64,000 nt of DNA from positions 2,542,001 to 2,606,000 of the forward strand of contig WWBZ02000033.1 of assembly GCA_011503125.2 (NCBI GenBank). Reading direction: 5' to 3'. Of the stretch, positions 52,430 through 62,829 are shown piece by piece (the stretch's first letter is position 1; each line of letters begins with the position of its first letter). The notes under the pieces were generated by a model. The model searched no databases, was not told the DNA's origin, and saw nothing but the letters and a program-made list of their open reading frames with translations. Made by a program: the position numbers and the translations under genes. Source of the DNA: Botryosphaeria dothidea. Lineage: Eukaryota > Ascomycota > Dothideomycetes > Botryosphaeriales > Botryosphaeriaceae.

Positions 52430-54202
52430 ATGTTTCTTACCCGCCAGAGAAGATACCCTCGCGACCCCAGCAAGTTCCCGACGAGCCAGCTGTTCGTTCT
52501 CGGTGAGTCTGCCGTGCTGCCCGTCTTCCTGCGCTCGCCTTGCTGACTCGCCCGTTAGCTCTCGTCCGAGTTGCTGAGCCGATTGCCCTCACCTCCATCT
52601 TCCCATACGCTTGGAAGCTCATCCTCCACTATGGCTGCACCGACGAGAAAAATGCTGCCTTTTACTCCGGCATCCTCATCTCTGCCTTTGCTCTTGCCGA
52701 GGCCCTCACCGGCATGTACTGGGGAGGTCTGAGCGACCGCATCGGCCGAAAGCCAGTCCTCCTTCTGGGCTGCGCTGGCACCCTCCTTTCCCTCCTCATT
52801 GTCGGCTTTGCCACCAACTTCTGGGTCGCCCTTGTTGGAAGAGCCCTCGGTGGTATCCTCAACGGCAACATCGGCGTCATCCAAACCATGGTTGGCGAGC
52901 TTGTCCACAAGCCTGAGCATGAGCGTAAGCCCTGCGAGTCCGTCTGGAAACCGTGAATTTGTGCTGACAGGCCTCTAGCGCGCGCATACGCCGTGATGCC
53001 ATTCGTTTGGTCCGTTGGAACCATCGTTGGCCGTAAGTGATTTCCCAACCGCGCGTGGCAAAGCTCTCCTGCTGACTGAACCAGCCTCCATCGGTGGATA
53101 CTTCGCTGAACCCTCGAAGAATTTCCCTGCTCTTTTCCCCGAAGGCTCTCTCTTCGACAAGTTTCCCTATCTCCTTCCAAACTTAATCTGCGCTTTGATG
53201 CTCTTCGGATCAATCATTGCCGGTTATGTCTTCCTGGAAGAGACTCACCCCGATATGCAGCCCTGGAGCACTGCCGAAGACTTGCAGGACACCTCAGCAG
53301 AGACCCCCCTCATGCCCACTGCCGGTGCTACGGCTCACGCTGCCGCCAACCTGGCTACTGAGTCCTACGGCACCTTCGACAATGTTGATGTTCAGCGGGA
53401 ACAGACCTGGAATGTTAGAGCAGATAGCAGCGATGCTCCTCAGAAGAGTGCTGCTTCCCAGTCTGTCTTCTCCAAGAACATAATGATGCTCGTTGCCGCT
53501 CTCGGTCTTTTCACTTACCACGGCATGACGTACGATGTTTTGCTCCCCATCTTCCTGCAAGACCACCGTGTCCACGACATCTCGGCTATGAGCCTTCCTC
53601 TCGCTGGTGGCCTTGGCATGACGATTCAGCAAGTCGGCCTCATCCTCAGCATCAACGGTATCATTGCCTTAGTCATCCAAGCGGTCGTGTTTCCCCTTAT
53701 GGCTGCCTGGTTGGGCGTATGGCGCCTTTTTATCCTCGTTACTGTCGGCCACCCTATCGCCTACGTCATCGTGCCGTATCTGGTTGTTCTCCCCAGCAAC
53801 TGGCTCTACCCGGCTCTTTATGCTTGCCTCACCATCCGCAACTTTTTCTCTATCGTTGCCTACCCTCTTCTCCTCATCCTAATCAAGGAAGCCTCTCCAT
53901 CGCCATCTGTTCTCGGAAAGATTAACGGCCTTGCTGCCAGCACGGGCGCTGCTTGTCGTACCCTCGCATCTCCCGTTGCCGGTCTGCTGTACGGCGCCGG
54001 TGCTCACTCTGGCTTCACGGCTCTACCTTGGTGGATCAGCGCCCTGGTGGCCTTGGCCGGCTCAGTGCAGATTCCGTTCATCAAGCGCGAGAACAAGCGC
54101 GAGACGCACGTCAAGCCGCTAGCCAAGTGTAGTCTCATGCCGGCCGAGAACGAAGAATGGAAGCAGGAAGTCGTCCACATTACTATCGAAGAAGAAGTCT
54201 AG
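52430..54202 (+). CDS. MFS transporter, zinc-induced-facilitator-like group
   Basis: Four exons (52430-52502, 52559-52924, 52979-53032, 53085-54202; introns of 56, 54 and 52 bp) give 536 residues. The joins restore QLFVLALVRVAEPIALTSIFPY, EHEPRAYAVMPFVWS and VGPSIGGYFAEP without gaps. Twelve transmembrane helices are expected. MFS motif A is present as GGLSDRIGRKPVLLLG, and helix 4-5 has RALGGILNGNIGVIQT. A central cytoplasmic loop (~250-310) contains ETPLMP and acidic Ser residues and is followed by MTYDVLLPIFLQDHR. This is the DHA1-like MFS group that fungal annotations call ZIFL1-like, with proton-coupled export of small molecules or drugs across the plasma or vacuolar membrane. The substrate cannot be told from sequence. 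No biosynthetic genes lie beside it. Confidence 0.9.
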
Positions 54203-55452
54203 ACAAGGGACAAGAAGGAATCCGATTGGGGAGAGTAATCCGAAGAGGTAACTTTTTTTTGAATTATGACTTCAAAAAAAAAGGGGTTGCGGGAATGGAA
54301 TTAACGGTCTCTTGATGACTTTTGACGGCTATCATGATTCCTTGACTTCATGTTCATGATTGTTTGTTGTTGTTATAGACGAGTGCGGCGTTTAACAGAG
54401 TATGGGCGTTTTGAGCGAGCGCGGCGTTTGGGGCAAACGGGTTCCGGACTGGAGCAGGATATACCTCGATTTGGGAACGGATAGCAACTTCGTTTACCGG
54501 GTTTTGAGCGTTCCAGCGTTTGCAAGCGTTGCTTCACATGGGTTGATGAATATCGGGGCATGCAATGTCGGCTTTCTCGTCTTGTTTTGGTCCAGGGTCT
54601 TATTGGTTCGTCACCGCGTCTTTGTGCGCTTTGCTTCGGGTTTGCGATCATTCGTTCTGTTTTCGCCGGGTTTTCTTGGACTTCAAAATTGTTCATAGCA
54701 TGGAGAGCCTGGGTGTTGGAAGCCTAGTTGACGTACATAATAAAAAAGAGTTTGTAGCACGAGATTGGAAATAAAACATTTGAGCCAACCTAGACTCGTT
54801 GCGACGTGTGCGACTCGGAAAGCGCCTCTCAGACAAGTGTGGGAATCCAGACGGTTATATATGAAGCGCTTCGAGATGAGGTCTTATCACGTGAAATTGC
54901 CTCACTGTGGGCCAAGATGGTGGATGGTGGGCATGACGGCAGCTGTAGGTGGTCGCGTGGCCCACTGCTTTTCTATTCATATCAAGATATTTGGGGCGTT
55001 CGGCTGCTGTCGCACAACATATGTCGCGCAGATCGACGTTGAGCGATAAGGGCAGGTGGTTTGCGGCCGTGCATGGGTGGGTCACCGCCTTTCGTGATAG
55101 GCGGCGGACAGATGCATTCTTGCATTTGGCGGAGGAGAGGGAAATCTTGATTGGATGTAATTTTTTCCTTACCATTCCCTTCGCTATCCTTCTCTGTAGT
55201 GATCTACATTGTCTTTTTCGTGCCCATAATTTGCTTGCTGCTCTCCTGTTTCGTTTGCCTCAGTTCTTTTCTTTCACCGATTGTCCAGTCCGACATTCCG
55301 CGTCCCAACTTAACATAACATGTCTCTTCTCCACCACTGAAAAATCCGCACCACGTGTTCGCTCGTACTCAAAGAGGAGCTCATGGAGGGTTGAAGGGAA
55401 AAGGCGTCCAATAATCGCTACGGTACGTATCGCCAAGAGCAATCCTACGCGA

Positions 55453-56500
55453 TTCGGCCGTAGGCGGCATACTTCCGATTAGCGTTTGCGTCCATCCATC
55501 ACCTTTTTCTGATGCCTTCTTCACGGCCGAGAGTATGCTACGTTCGAAGTTACTGCCCTGGCTTTTCCTCTAGTCGCGACTTGCGTTGGCGAGGACCCCG
55601 TATTCGCGTGTTGTTGCACACCACGTCACTTCCATTACTAGCGCATGGCCGTGTGGATGCGCGTCGTCCTCAAGGAATCCCAACCAGCCTCAAGCAGCAA
55701 TACGGAATACGATATGAGAAACATAATTTTCTTTTCTTGCCTGGCCGCAGAAATCTCTGAGCGTCTGTTGATGGTGAGACCACGTTCAGGGCACAAGACG
55801 GGAAAAGTATGTCCTGATGATTGCTCCTCTTAAACTCGCCGTAATCACCCACTGAACTATCAGCATAGGCTTTGAACCAACCGAAACATCCGAACTGCAA
55901 ACAAGCACATTGCCAAAATTATTCCCAGAGCCTATATCCATTCTTTCCCCGACTTAGTGTCACCGCCCTTCCCCTTTCGGCACGGCCGTAGGACCCGCCG
56001 ACGTTCAAACTTGACGATCACCTTGTTCCGCCGCGTACGTTTTTGACGCATCACCTCCCCCTTTAGACACGGCCGTAGGCTCTTAGACGTTCGAGGTTGG
56101 CAAATTTCAGAGCAAATGCGTCAGTCACATGTCAGGTACTTCACGGCCGAAAGGGTACAGACGTTCGAAGACGAATGGCAATTGTCAACATCGCATCGAG
56201 AACCTGATGTCACCGCCTTTTTTGCCAACACGGCCGTAGTGTTGGCGATGTTCGAGATTGGCGATCTTTGCTGCATCCTCTCCGTTCTCAATGCAAAGAG
56301 CGGCGAGATCTTTCACGGGCGTAACGACCAGACGTTCGAAGTTGCGGACGGGCCGTACGACCCTGAAGCAGCGCAAACGTAGATGGAGCCGAAATGTTTC
56401 AATTCCCCATGCTATCATGCACTTGTTGTTAAACGAGGGATCCCGTATTTCTCTCCAACTCTTCACCGCCGAAGCTGCACGGCCGCGAGACCGCAACAGA
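55453..56500 (+). repeat. Array of diverged ~85-bp repeats
   Basis: At least eight copies share a two-block core, CACGGCCGTAG then, 18-20 bp after the start of the first block, ACGTTCGAAGTT. First blocks begin at 55453, 55522, 55981, 56068, 56142, 56229, 56314 and 56478; the last copy has no clear second block. Neighbouring copies in the dense part are 74-87 bp apart, and 56314 to 56478 is about two periods. Several copies are preceded by TCACCGCC or TCACCTCC. Weaker copies may lie at 55644 and 55741, and the TCACCGCCTTT element alone also occurs at 55081. No long open frame spans the array. Confidence 0.75.
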
Positions 56501-56990
56501 TCAGCCTCGAGAAGGTCGATCCGCCCAAAGTCATCAACGGTCGGGACATACGAATCAGGTGATGTTTAGGTTTTCTCCAGTATCACATCACTGAATTCTC
56601 CAAGCCATTCACTCTACCGCAAAAGCGAAGCAGTAGACAAGAGCCAACCGAAGTTTATTCAAACCGCATGGCAGTAGTAGAGATCTCTACTATCGTGCGT
56701 ACGAGCTGAGGCTTTCATCTACACCTAGATGTCATCGGTAGTCTTAAACTTTTACGCTGAATGTTAACGCGAATATCTGCACTTACGCATACGCAGTTGG
56801 ATCAGACATTCACACGTCAAGGAACGCGTCACGCAGAACATGTATTATCCAGCGGCTTGTGCTGCTATAATGCCTGTGGAATCGACTTCTTGTCATCCAT
56901 CTACACCGCCTCCAACTCCGTACGGAGGAGTTGCTGCAGCCCACGTTTAGCGCCGACTACAATGTCCACACAGATGAAGACTGCCGTAGG

Positions 56991-57065
56991 GAGTGGAAGC
57001 ATTCGTCCAGATAGCTTTGTCACCAGACATGTGAGACGCTTGCATCCGGACGAATGCTTCCACTC
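56991..57065. repeat. Perfect 18-bp inverted repeat (hairpin)
   Basis: GAGTGGAAGCATTCGTCC at 56991-57008 is the exact reverse complement of 57048-57065, with a 39-nt loop. In RNA it would form a stable stem. It lies in non-coding DNA 500 bp beyond the ~85-bp repeat array. Confidence 0.85.
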
Positions 57066-57135
57066 TCTATGAAGCTGTTCCGCTTTTTTAAAGCTACTGC
57101 GGCCAACCGTCGGCGGTAGCACCCCTCTTCAACAA

Positions 57136-57166
57136 ACACACACACACACACACATATATATATATC
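57136..57166. repeat. CA/TA microsatellite
   Basis: About nine CA units followed by about six TA units, 440 bp downstream of the RNPS1-like stop. Simple sequence repeat. Confidence 0.9.
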
Positions 57167-57604
57167 TGCACAACTCGATCTCGTTTCGTTCTGCAAAGTT
57201 CAATGGGATTTCTTCTTTCCTTGATTTGGCTTGCTATATACACTCGTTTCCCTTGTTCCGTGGCGAATCTCCTTTTTCTCTGCGTGCTGTGACCATCCAT
57301 CTCCGCATAAAATTGTGAAAAAAGTACCTCCCCAAACCATCGACGCCAACGCTCATGGAGAAATGAAGTAAAAGAGTCGTTGACTCCTACCCCAGAAAGC
57401 CTCCCACGGGAAAAACTTTTTCTCGTACTTTTTTGGCCGTACTGCCGGGCCAATCCGCCGGTTTTCTTTTCCATATAGTACAATGGCCCCTTATTCGCCG
57501 TGCAGTATTTGCGTTTATAAGGCTTCGCCTTTTCTCGGCACAGACGCAATGATGGATCGTTTCCACCTCACTCCGCTGTCGTAAGTTTCCTTTCTGACAG
57601 CAGC

Positions 57605-58851
57605 TTAACGCCTTCCCCGCCCTCTACTCCGGCTCCGGCTCCTGTCACTATAGCTGCTGTAGCTGCTATAACTCGGGCTCCTTCTCCTCCGTCCCGCACC
57701 GCCACCACCTCCGCCTCCACCCCTTGGCGGCGGCGGGCTATCCCTGTAGCTTCCACCACCCCCGCCCCCACGACCTCCTCTCCTCGGCGGGGGGCTCCTG
57801 GATAGGGATCGCGATGAGTATGACCGACTCCTGCTCCTCCTCGGGCTTCTGCTCCTTGAGTACGACCTCGGACGGTATGAGTAATCGCCGCTACGTCCAC
57901 CACCTCTTCCGCCGCCCTGTCCTCCGTATCCGCGAGGTGGAAGAGGGCTCCGGCCACGACGGCCAGGCGGCGGGGAACGGTAGCGGCCTGAAGGACCACC
58001 TCCATAGGGTCCACCGGGGGGAGGACCTCTGCCGTAAGAGCCGCCTGGCGGGGGTGCGCGCGGCGGTGGGCCGTCGAAGCGGTCGTTGTATGAAGGCGGA
58101 GGCGGGCGGCGAGCGGGTGGGGGAGAGCGGCCGGGCGAAAAGCGGCGACGCGGGAGGACGATGGAGACTGTAAGGACTGCACCATCAAGCTGGGCTTCGT
58201 GCATGTGGGCGATGGCAGCTTCGGCGGCGGCGGGGTCGGAGTACATGATGTAGGCTGTACCACGGTTGGTCATGACTGCGTGGGGTAGAGTTAGCGAGGC
58301 TCAGAAGGGAAGAACAGATGGCACTCGCAGTGACCGAACGCTTACATTGGCGGTTAATAGGCATGTCGAGGTCTTGTATACGGCCATAGGTGCCAAAAAT
58401 TTCGCGGAGATGGTCTTCATTGACGTTCTTTGTGAGTTTCTCGACGACAATCTGGCAGTAGTTTAGCGTCGATTATCCTGAAACAAAGCGCATCGAATGC
58501 GAAAAGACAACAAACCTTTGAGCTGCGCGGCGGCGACTTGTCACGGCTGCCGCGACTCCCGCTCCGGCTGTAGCTGCGGCGGTTGAAGCGCCTAGGGCCG
58601 CGGTCTGGCGTGGGGCTCCTTGACCCACTGCGACTGTAGCTGCGGCCACGGCCATTGCGACGGCTGTAGCGGTCGCTGCGCGGAGTGGGGGTGCGGCTGG
58701 GGGTGCGAGAGCGAGAGCGAGAGCGCGAACGGGATGCTGAACGCGGCGTGACGGAACGGCGCGGCGAGCGTGACTGGGCTGGCGATTGAGAACGCGTGCG
58801 CGAGCGGCCGCGGGAGCGACTGCACGATGCGGAGGGTGAGCGCGACGGCAT
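57605..58851 (-). CDS. RNPS1-like RS-domain/RRM splicing regulator
   Basis: Three exons: 58516-58851, 58346-58451 and 57605-58275, with introns of 64 and 70 bp, encode 370 residues. Residues 1-112 are Arg/Ser/Pro-rich (RSRSRSRSRTPSRTPTPRS). The single RRM (~113-190) is assembled across both joins, PRSSK-IVVEKLTKNVNEDHLREIFG and DMPINRQ-F-MTNRGTAYIMY. The C-terminal half is Pro/Gly/Arg-rich (PPPGRRGRSPLPPRGYGG), then RS- and RGG-rich to RSRSRGRGRR. RNPS1 belongs to the ASAP/PSAP complexes tied to the exon-junction complex and activates splicing in the nucleus. The RRM sequence with KNVNEDHLREIFGTYG is very close to that family. The start at 58851 is chosen because RS repeats begin there; the open frame extends 96 codons further upstream without coding character. 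Confidence 0.88.
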
Positions 58852-59500
58852 CGGGCGCGTGATTGGAGGTGTATGGTGGGCTGAAGCGCGAGAGGGAAGG
58901 ATTGTGCTGAAGCGGAGCTTGCAAGGTGGAGCTCGAAGCTTTGGGACAACGGGGAGTTGTTGCTCGAGCGGAAAGCGCGACGTGCCTGGTGCCCGCTGGC
59001 TTGGCGTCCCGTCGGCCGCCGGAAGAACCGCTTTCGCCGAATTCCCGCATCGGGTTAGCGCTATGACTATGCTACCGCCAACATCACGACAGCAGTTCAG
59101 CTCAGTCTCTTTGGAGCTCCTGATGACGAGCAGAGGCAACGTTCCATTTAAACTGGTGGCGCATGGGAAGCCAGCTGCAAATTGCCAGTAGTGGTGACTG
59201 GCATGACTGCTATTCTATCAATCACACGCCTCGCTGCCCCTGTCCAGCATGCCACCCGGTTGAACCATCTTCATATAAACAGTGCTATAGTCAGCATTGA
59301 CAGTAGATGGGAGATCTAGAGTAGACCGAACTCAATCTATGAGAACTGTAGCCTCTTCTGAACTTTATATTGGTGAATCTCACCTTTCCCCCTGATTCCC
59401 TTGGCGCACGAGGGTCATCATCGACCTTGATCTCTCGTTAGCTATCAAATTTTGGAGTATATACTCTTAACAATCAAATCTATGTTTCATATAAAAACTA
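58852..59500. other. Intergenic between the RNPS1-like gene and the tRNA
   Basis: Promoter side of the RNPS1-like gene, then AT-rich sequence leading into the tRNA gene. No other feature seen. Confidence 0.6.
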
Positions 59501-59591
59501 GCTTCTATGGCTCAGTTGGTAGAGCGCGGCACTAGTACCTGGTCCTTCGCCAGTCATGCCGAGGTCCTGAGTTCAAATCTCAGTGGAAGCA
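59501..59591 (+). tRNA. tRNA-Thr (anticodon AGU) with an 18-nt intron
   Basis: All four arms fold: acceptor GCTTCTA/TGGAAGC plus discriminator A, D arm GCTC-AGTTGGTA-GAGC, anticodon stem CGGCA/TGCCG with loop CTAGTA/A giving anticodon AGT, and T arm CTGAG-TTCAAAT-CTCAG. An intron of 18 nt (59538-59555) interrupts the loop one base 3' of the anticodon, the standard place for nuclear tRNA introns. A T-run follows within a few bases as a Pol III terminator. The coordinates include the intron; CCA is not encoded. Confidence 0.93.
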
Positions 59592-62500
59592 TTTCGTTTT
59601 GTCAACCGGGCTTCTGCAAGGCTTCGTTTTGCTAGTTGATCAGGGAAAATTGGTCATCAATCACATGGAAGGTCGTGGGATGCAGAATGCTTCATGTTCA
59701 CCGTTTCTGGACATATTGGATGGAACCTGTAGGTCTACGAAGCATGCTGGTGCAATCAAGATGATTGGATGAGCGGCTTACTATGTAAAGTAATTTCTCT
59801 ATCAGAAACAGATGGTAGGGGACTGGTATGGGACACGCGTACAGAAACTTCCCTCAAACATTTCGGAGACAATGCTGGTAACCAAGCCTGCAGAGCAGAT
59901 AAAGATCTCTGGCAGTTTCATTGTCTGTTACGCCGGATCGTTACGTGGCCGGCTGACGAATACTCACTTTTTCGGATCTACTTGATCTACGGCGAAGAAG
60001 TTTCGAAATTCCGGTCAAGATGGTGATCATAGATAGACTGCATGAATTTCAAGAAAATAGCTCATGGCTAGCCGCTTCCGCGCGGAGCATATCCTGGAGA
60101 TGCGGCTGGCGGGTGCAACAAGGATTACAACAGCGGGAGCACGCCGATTCTTGCGTGCATATGGCCATCCTTGAAGAAGAAAGCCGCACAGTCGGCTATC
60201 AGAGCTGCCGGTCAGGGTCCTGCTGGGCGAAATCTGGGCTCTTTCATCCTCCGGAAGAAACCGGGAAATGCAACAATAGTGTTCAATGGGCATGATACGA
60301 AAGTCTATTAACCGCCCGGCAAGTCCGGACTCGGCAGCTCGTCGATAGTGTCGAATGCGTCTTCGACCCCTCGTTTTGGGTCGCCACCTCATGGTGGCGT
60401 CCCCAATGGTAGGCCCTTGGCAGCGGAGATGTGTTCAAGTCTTCCTGCCTTGAGACTTGTTGAGGCGTGGCATTTAGGCGCGCCCGTATTCTCTACTCTT
60501 GCCGAAGACAGATGTCCGAGAAGCCTGGACCAGAGATTCCGGTAAGGGTTTCCTTCTAAGCTGCAGGATTTGCCAGGGGTGCATGGCTGAGAGTTACTCA
60601 TGTGAGAGACGCCGGGTGCGGGCCGCAGCATTGGAAATTCTGTAAGCCATTGATCGAAGGCAAGGCAGATCAGGGCCGTGATGCGGATACAATTGCAGCT
60701 CGAGAAATGTTTTGTGTTGTGAGAAAGCCGTGTTGCGCCCTGATGTTTGGAAGTGAGCACCGAAACGGACAAGAAGGGAGTCTGACAGCTGCAGCGTCGG
60801 ATCTGATGTCGGATTCGTTTCCGACTTTCTCGCACTCCGGTCCACTCTTATCCAAGAAGTCGCCACAAATGGCGAGCATCGTGTAATTCGTCTCGCAAGT
60901 GGCATCAGATGGAGTATTGACTAAGACGTTAGCACGGCATGGCAACGATCGGCTAGCTGCCTTTTCCCCGTGGGCCAAACCCCGCGCCTCTCCACGGCCC
61001 ACTCCCTTGCCTCACCGCACCCCATCACCCTCGAGCCTGGTTCCTGTCACGGCATCTTCCTATCGGCCCAGCGCGTCAGAACCACCTGGAAGCCAGTATC
61101 CGACGACACGGCCTTGGCGACGAAGAAATTTTGCTCGCGTCTGGCCCAGGAAGCCACAAAAACGCCACACAGCACGATTCGCGACACCCGCCCTCAAGCA
61201 CGCTCAGGCCCAAGCCGGTGCTTGCTGCGCTCGAATCTGCTTAGCCCTGCCTGCTTTGAGCCGCAGAACCACACCCACCAGCTCTGGTCGTACGATGCTG
61301 GACACTGCGTCTGCAACATGCACATCATCACCCTGCCCACGCCAAGATCCCGCGCCGCTCGACGCGAAAAGAGCCCGGGCTGATTCCCCGGCTGCCTGAG
61401 CTGGATCCGGGAGATGTCGCGTCGGGTTGCGTGCGAAGGATTCGGCCATGATGCCTGCCAAGCAACGGACAGCGGGACAGCAGCAGGCGGCGGCGGCGGA
61501 GTGAAGGGGGAGACGCGGAGAGGGAGGGTGGCATCGCGCTGACTGCTTCATGCAGCGTCTCCCCGTGGGGATGCTGGTTTCAGAGAGCTCGCGCGCCGGG
61601 TTCCACAGCTGCAGTCGAATCAAGCTGGACAAGCCTCCTCTATCGCGCCTGGCAACGCCGTTCCCACTTCTTCCCACTCTTGGCCCTTGGCCCGGCGCGA
61701 CGACTGGCAGCTGTCAGACCACCGGCGCAAACGGCTGGCAGAGCGTGGCGGCATACCCATTCAGGCCACTTCCTCCGCTCTGTCGCTGTCAGCAGGCCTG
61801 CTCCGCCAAGCGCTCAGGCTTGAAGTGGCGCTCCGCTGCTTGGCGGAGCCGGCATCCGACGTTGCCCAGCGCCCTGCCGCGTGTAAGCATCGGTGCGTCG
61901 CCTCTGTCCTGTCCGCCATGAGCAGCCTCAATCCCGTGTCAAACAGCAACTATTTTCTGTCCAGTTTCCTCCGCGTCTGGCGGCTCTCGTCCGCTCCACC
62001 CCGGAGGCTTGGCAGAAAGTGGGCCTCTCTCGACCTGGCGACCGGCCGGAATTCTGTGCGCGTGCAGGGAAGTTGCCGTCTAATGCGCGGCACAGTAAAT
62101 CTGGGGTAACCAATTCCGGGGCCGTGGGGTAAAATGTCCGACCAACGAGCTCCCCGGAACACCAGCCAGCCTCCTCGCATATCATCCATCTCGTTCAGCA
62201 GTCCTCACGCTCTCGCGCGATGCTGAGTCGGGTGCTTTCGCCGCACGGCGCCATTCCGCATACCAAGGACTCTTGTTCGAGCGAAGGCGCAGGCTGGAGG
62301 AACCTTAACCATGCTCGGCATATGCAAGGACATGACAAGCAACCGTTGGATGCTTCTCGCAATCGGGTCATGTCGGGCCTGACGACGCCCCACCGCGCCC
62401 CGGTCACTGGCCGCTCACCGGCTCCGAGCACGCTGTCGTCGGGCTGCGTCCACTTTTGCCGATGCCGTTACGCCTCGCTGCAGCTTCGACCCCTACTCCG

Positions 62501-62829
62501 GGCCGCTTGGCGGAGGCCCCCATGGGCTGCCGCCGTGGAGCCCGCCATCTTGGCCTCTCTTGGCCGCGGCGCCATCATGACCGCATGCAAGCCATTGATA
62601 CTACCCCAGCCGTGCTCGTTGCCCACGGCGAGGCCCCGCGTTCCATGCGCGCTGATTAGATTGCTGGTGCGTACGACGCGTTGCTATATAAGACAGTCCG
62701 GCTGGATTCTGCATTTCCTTCCCAGTCCAGCGGTCCTCTTTTCCACCGTCCTCCTACACCCACCCGCTGGCGAGCTCCTCACTTCCCTCCCCTTGCCCCT
62801 CAAGTCCGCCGACGAGCCAGCCATTCACC
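59592..62829. other. Intergenic region upstream of the JEN permease gene
   Basis: About 3.2 kb without a convincing gene. 59592-60900 has only short frames. 60900-62680 is GC-rich with many overlapping random-looking frames on both strands (up to 227 codons), Arg/Pro/Ala/Cys-rich and unrecognisable. The right end is the permease promoter, with a TATA box at 62685-62692. Confidence 0.55.
62496..62692 (+). promoter_or_regulatory. JEN permease promoter: TATA box and CreA-like sites
   Basis: TATATAAG at 62685-62692 lies 138 bp before the start codon, followed by C/T-rich leader. CTCCGG (62496-62501) and GCGGAG (62510-62515) fit the SYGGRG consensus of the carbon-catabolite repressor CreA/Cre1 in opposite orientations. 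The consensus is short and frequent in GC-rich DNA. JEN genes are known to be glucose-repressed, which makes the sites plausible. Confidence 0.4.

Larger units (their letters stand above)
54203..57604. other. 3.4-kb non-coding region with diverged repeats, a hairpin and a microsatellite
   Basis: No intact gene. 54203-54760 is the 3' flank of the transporter, with A/T runs. 55453-56500 carries the diverged ~85-bp repeats. 56991-57065 is a perfect 18-bp inverted repeat. 57136-57166 is a CA/TA microsatellite. 57200-57604 is the 3' flank of the RNPS1-like gene. Specific items are listed separately. Confidence 0.6.

Noticed and set aside
55453..56500. CRISPR array for the spaced repeats
   Set aside because: Eukaryotic context, repeats are imperfect, spacers are not of uniform length and neighbouring cas-like genes are absent.
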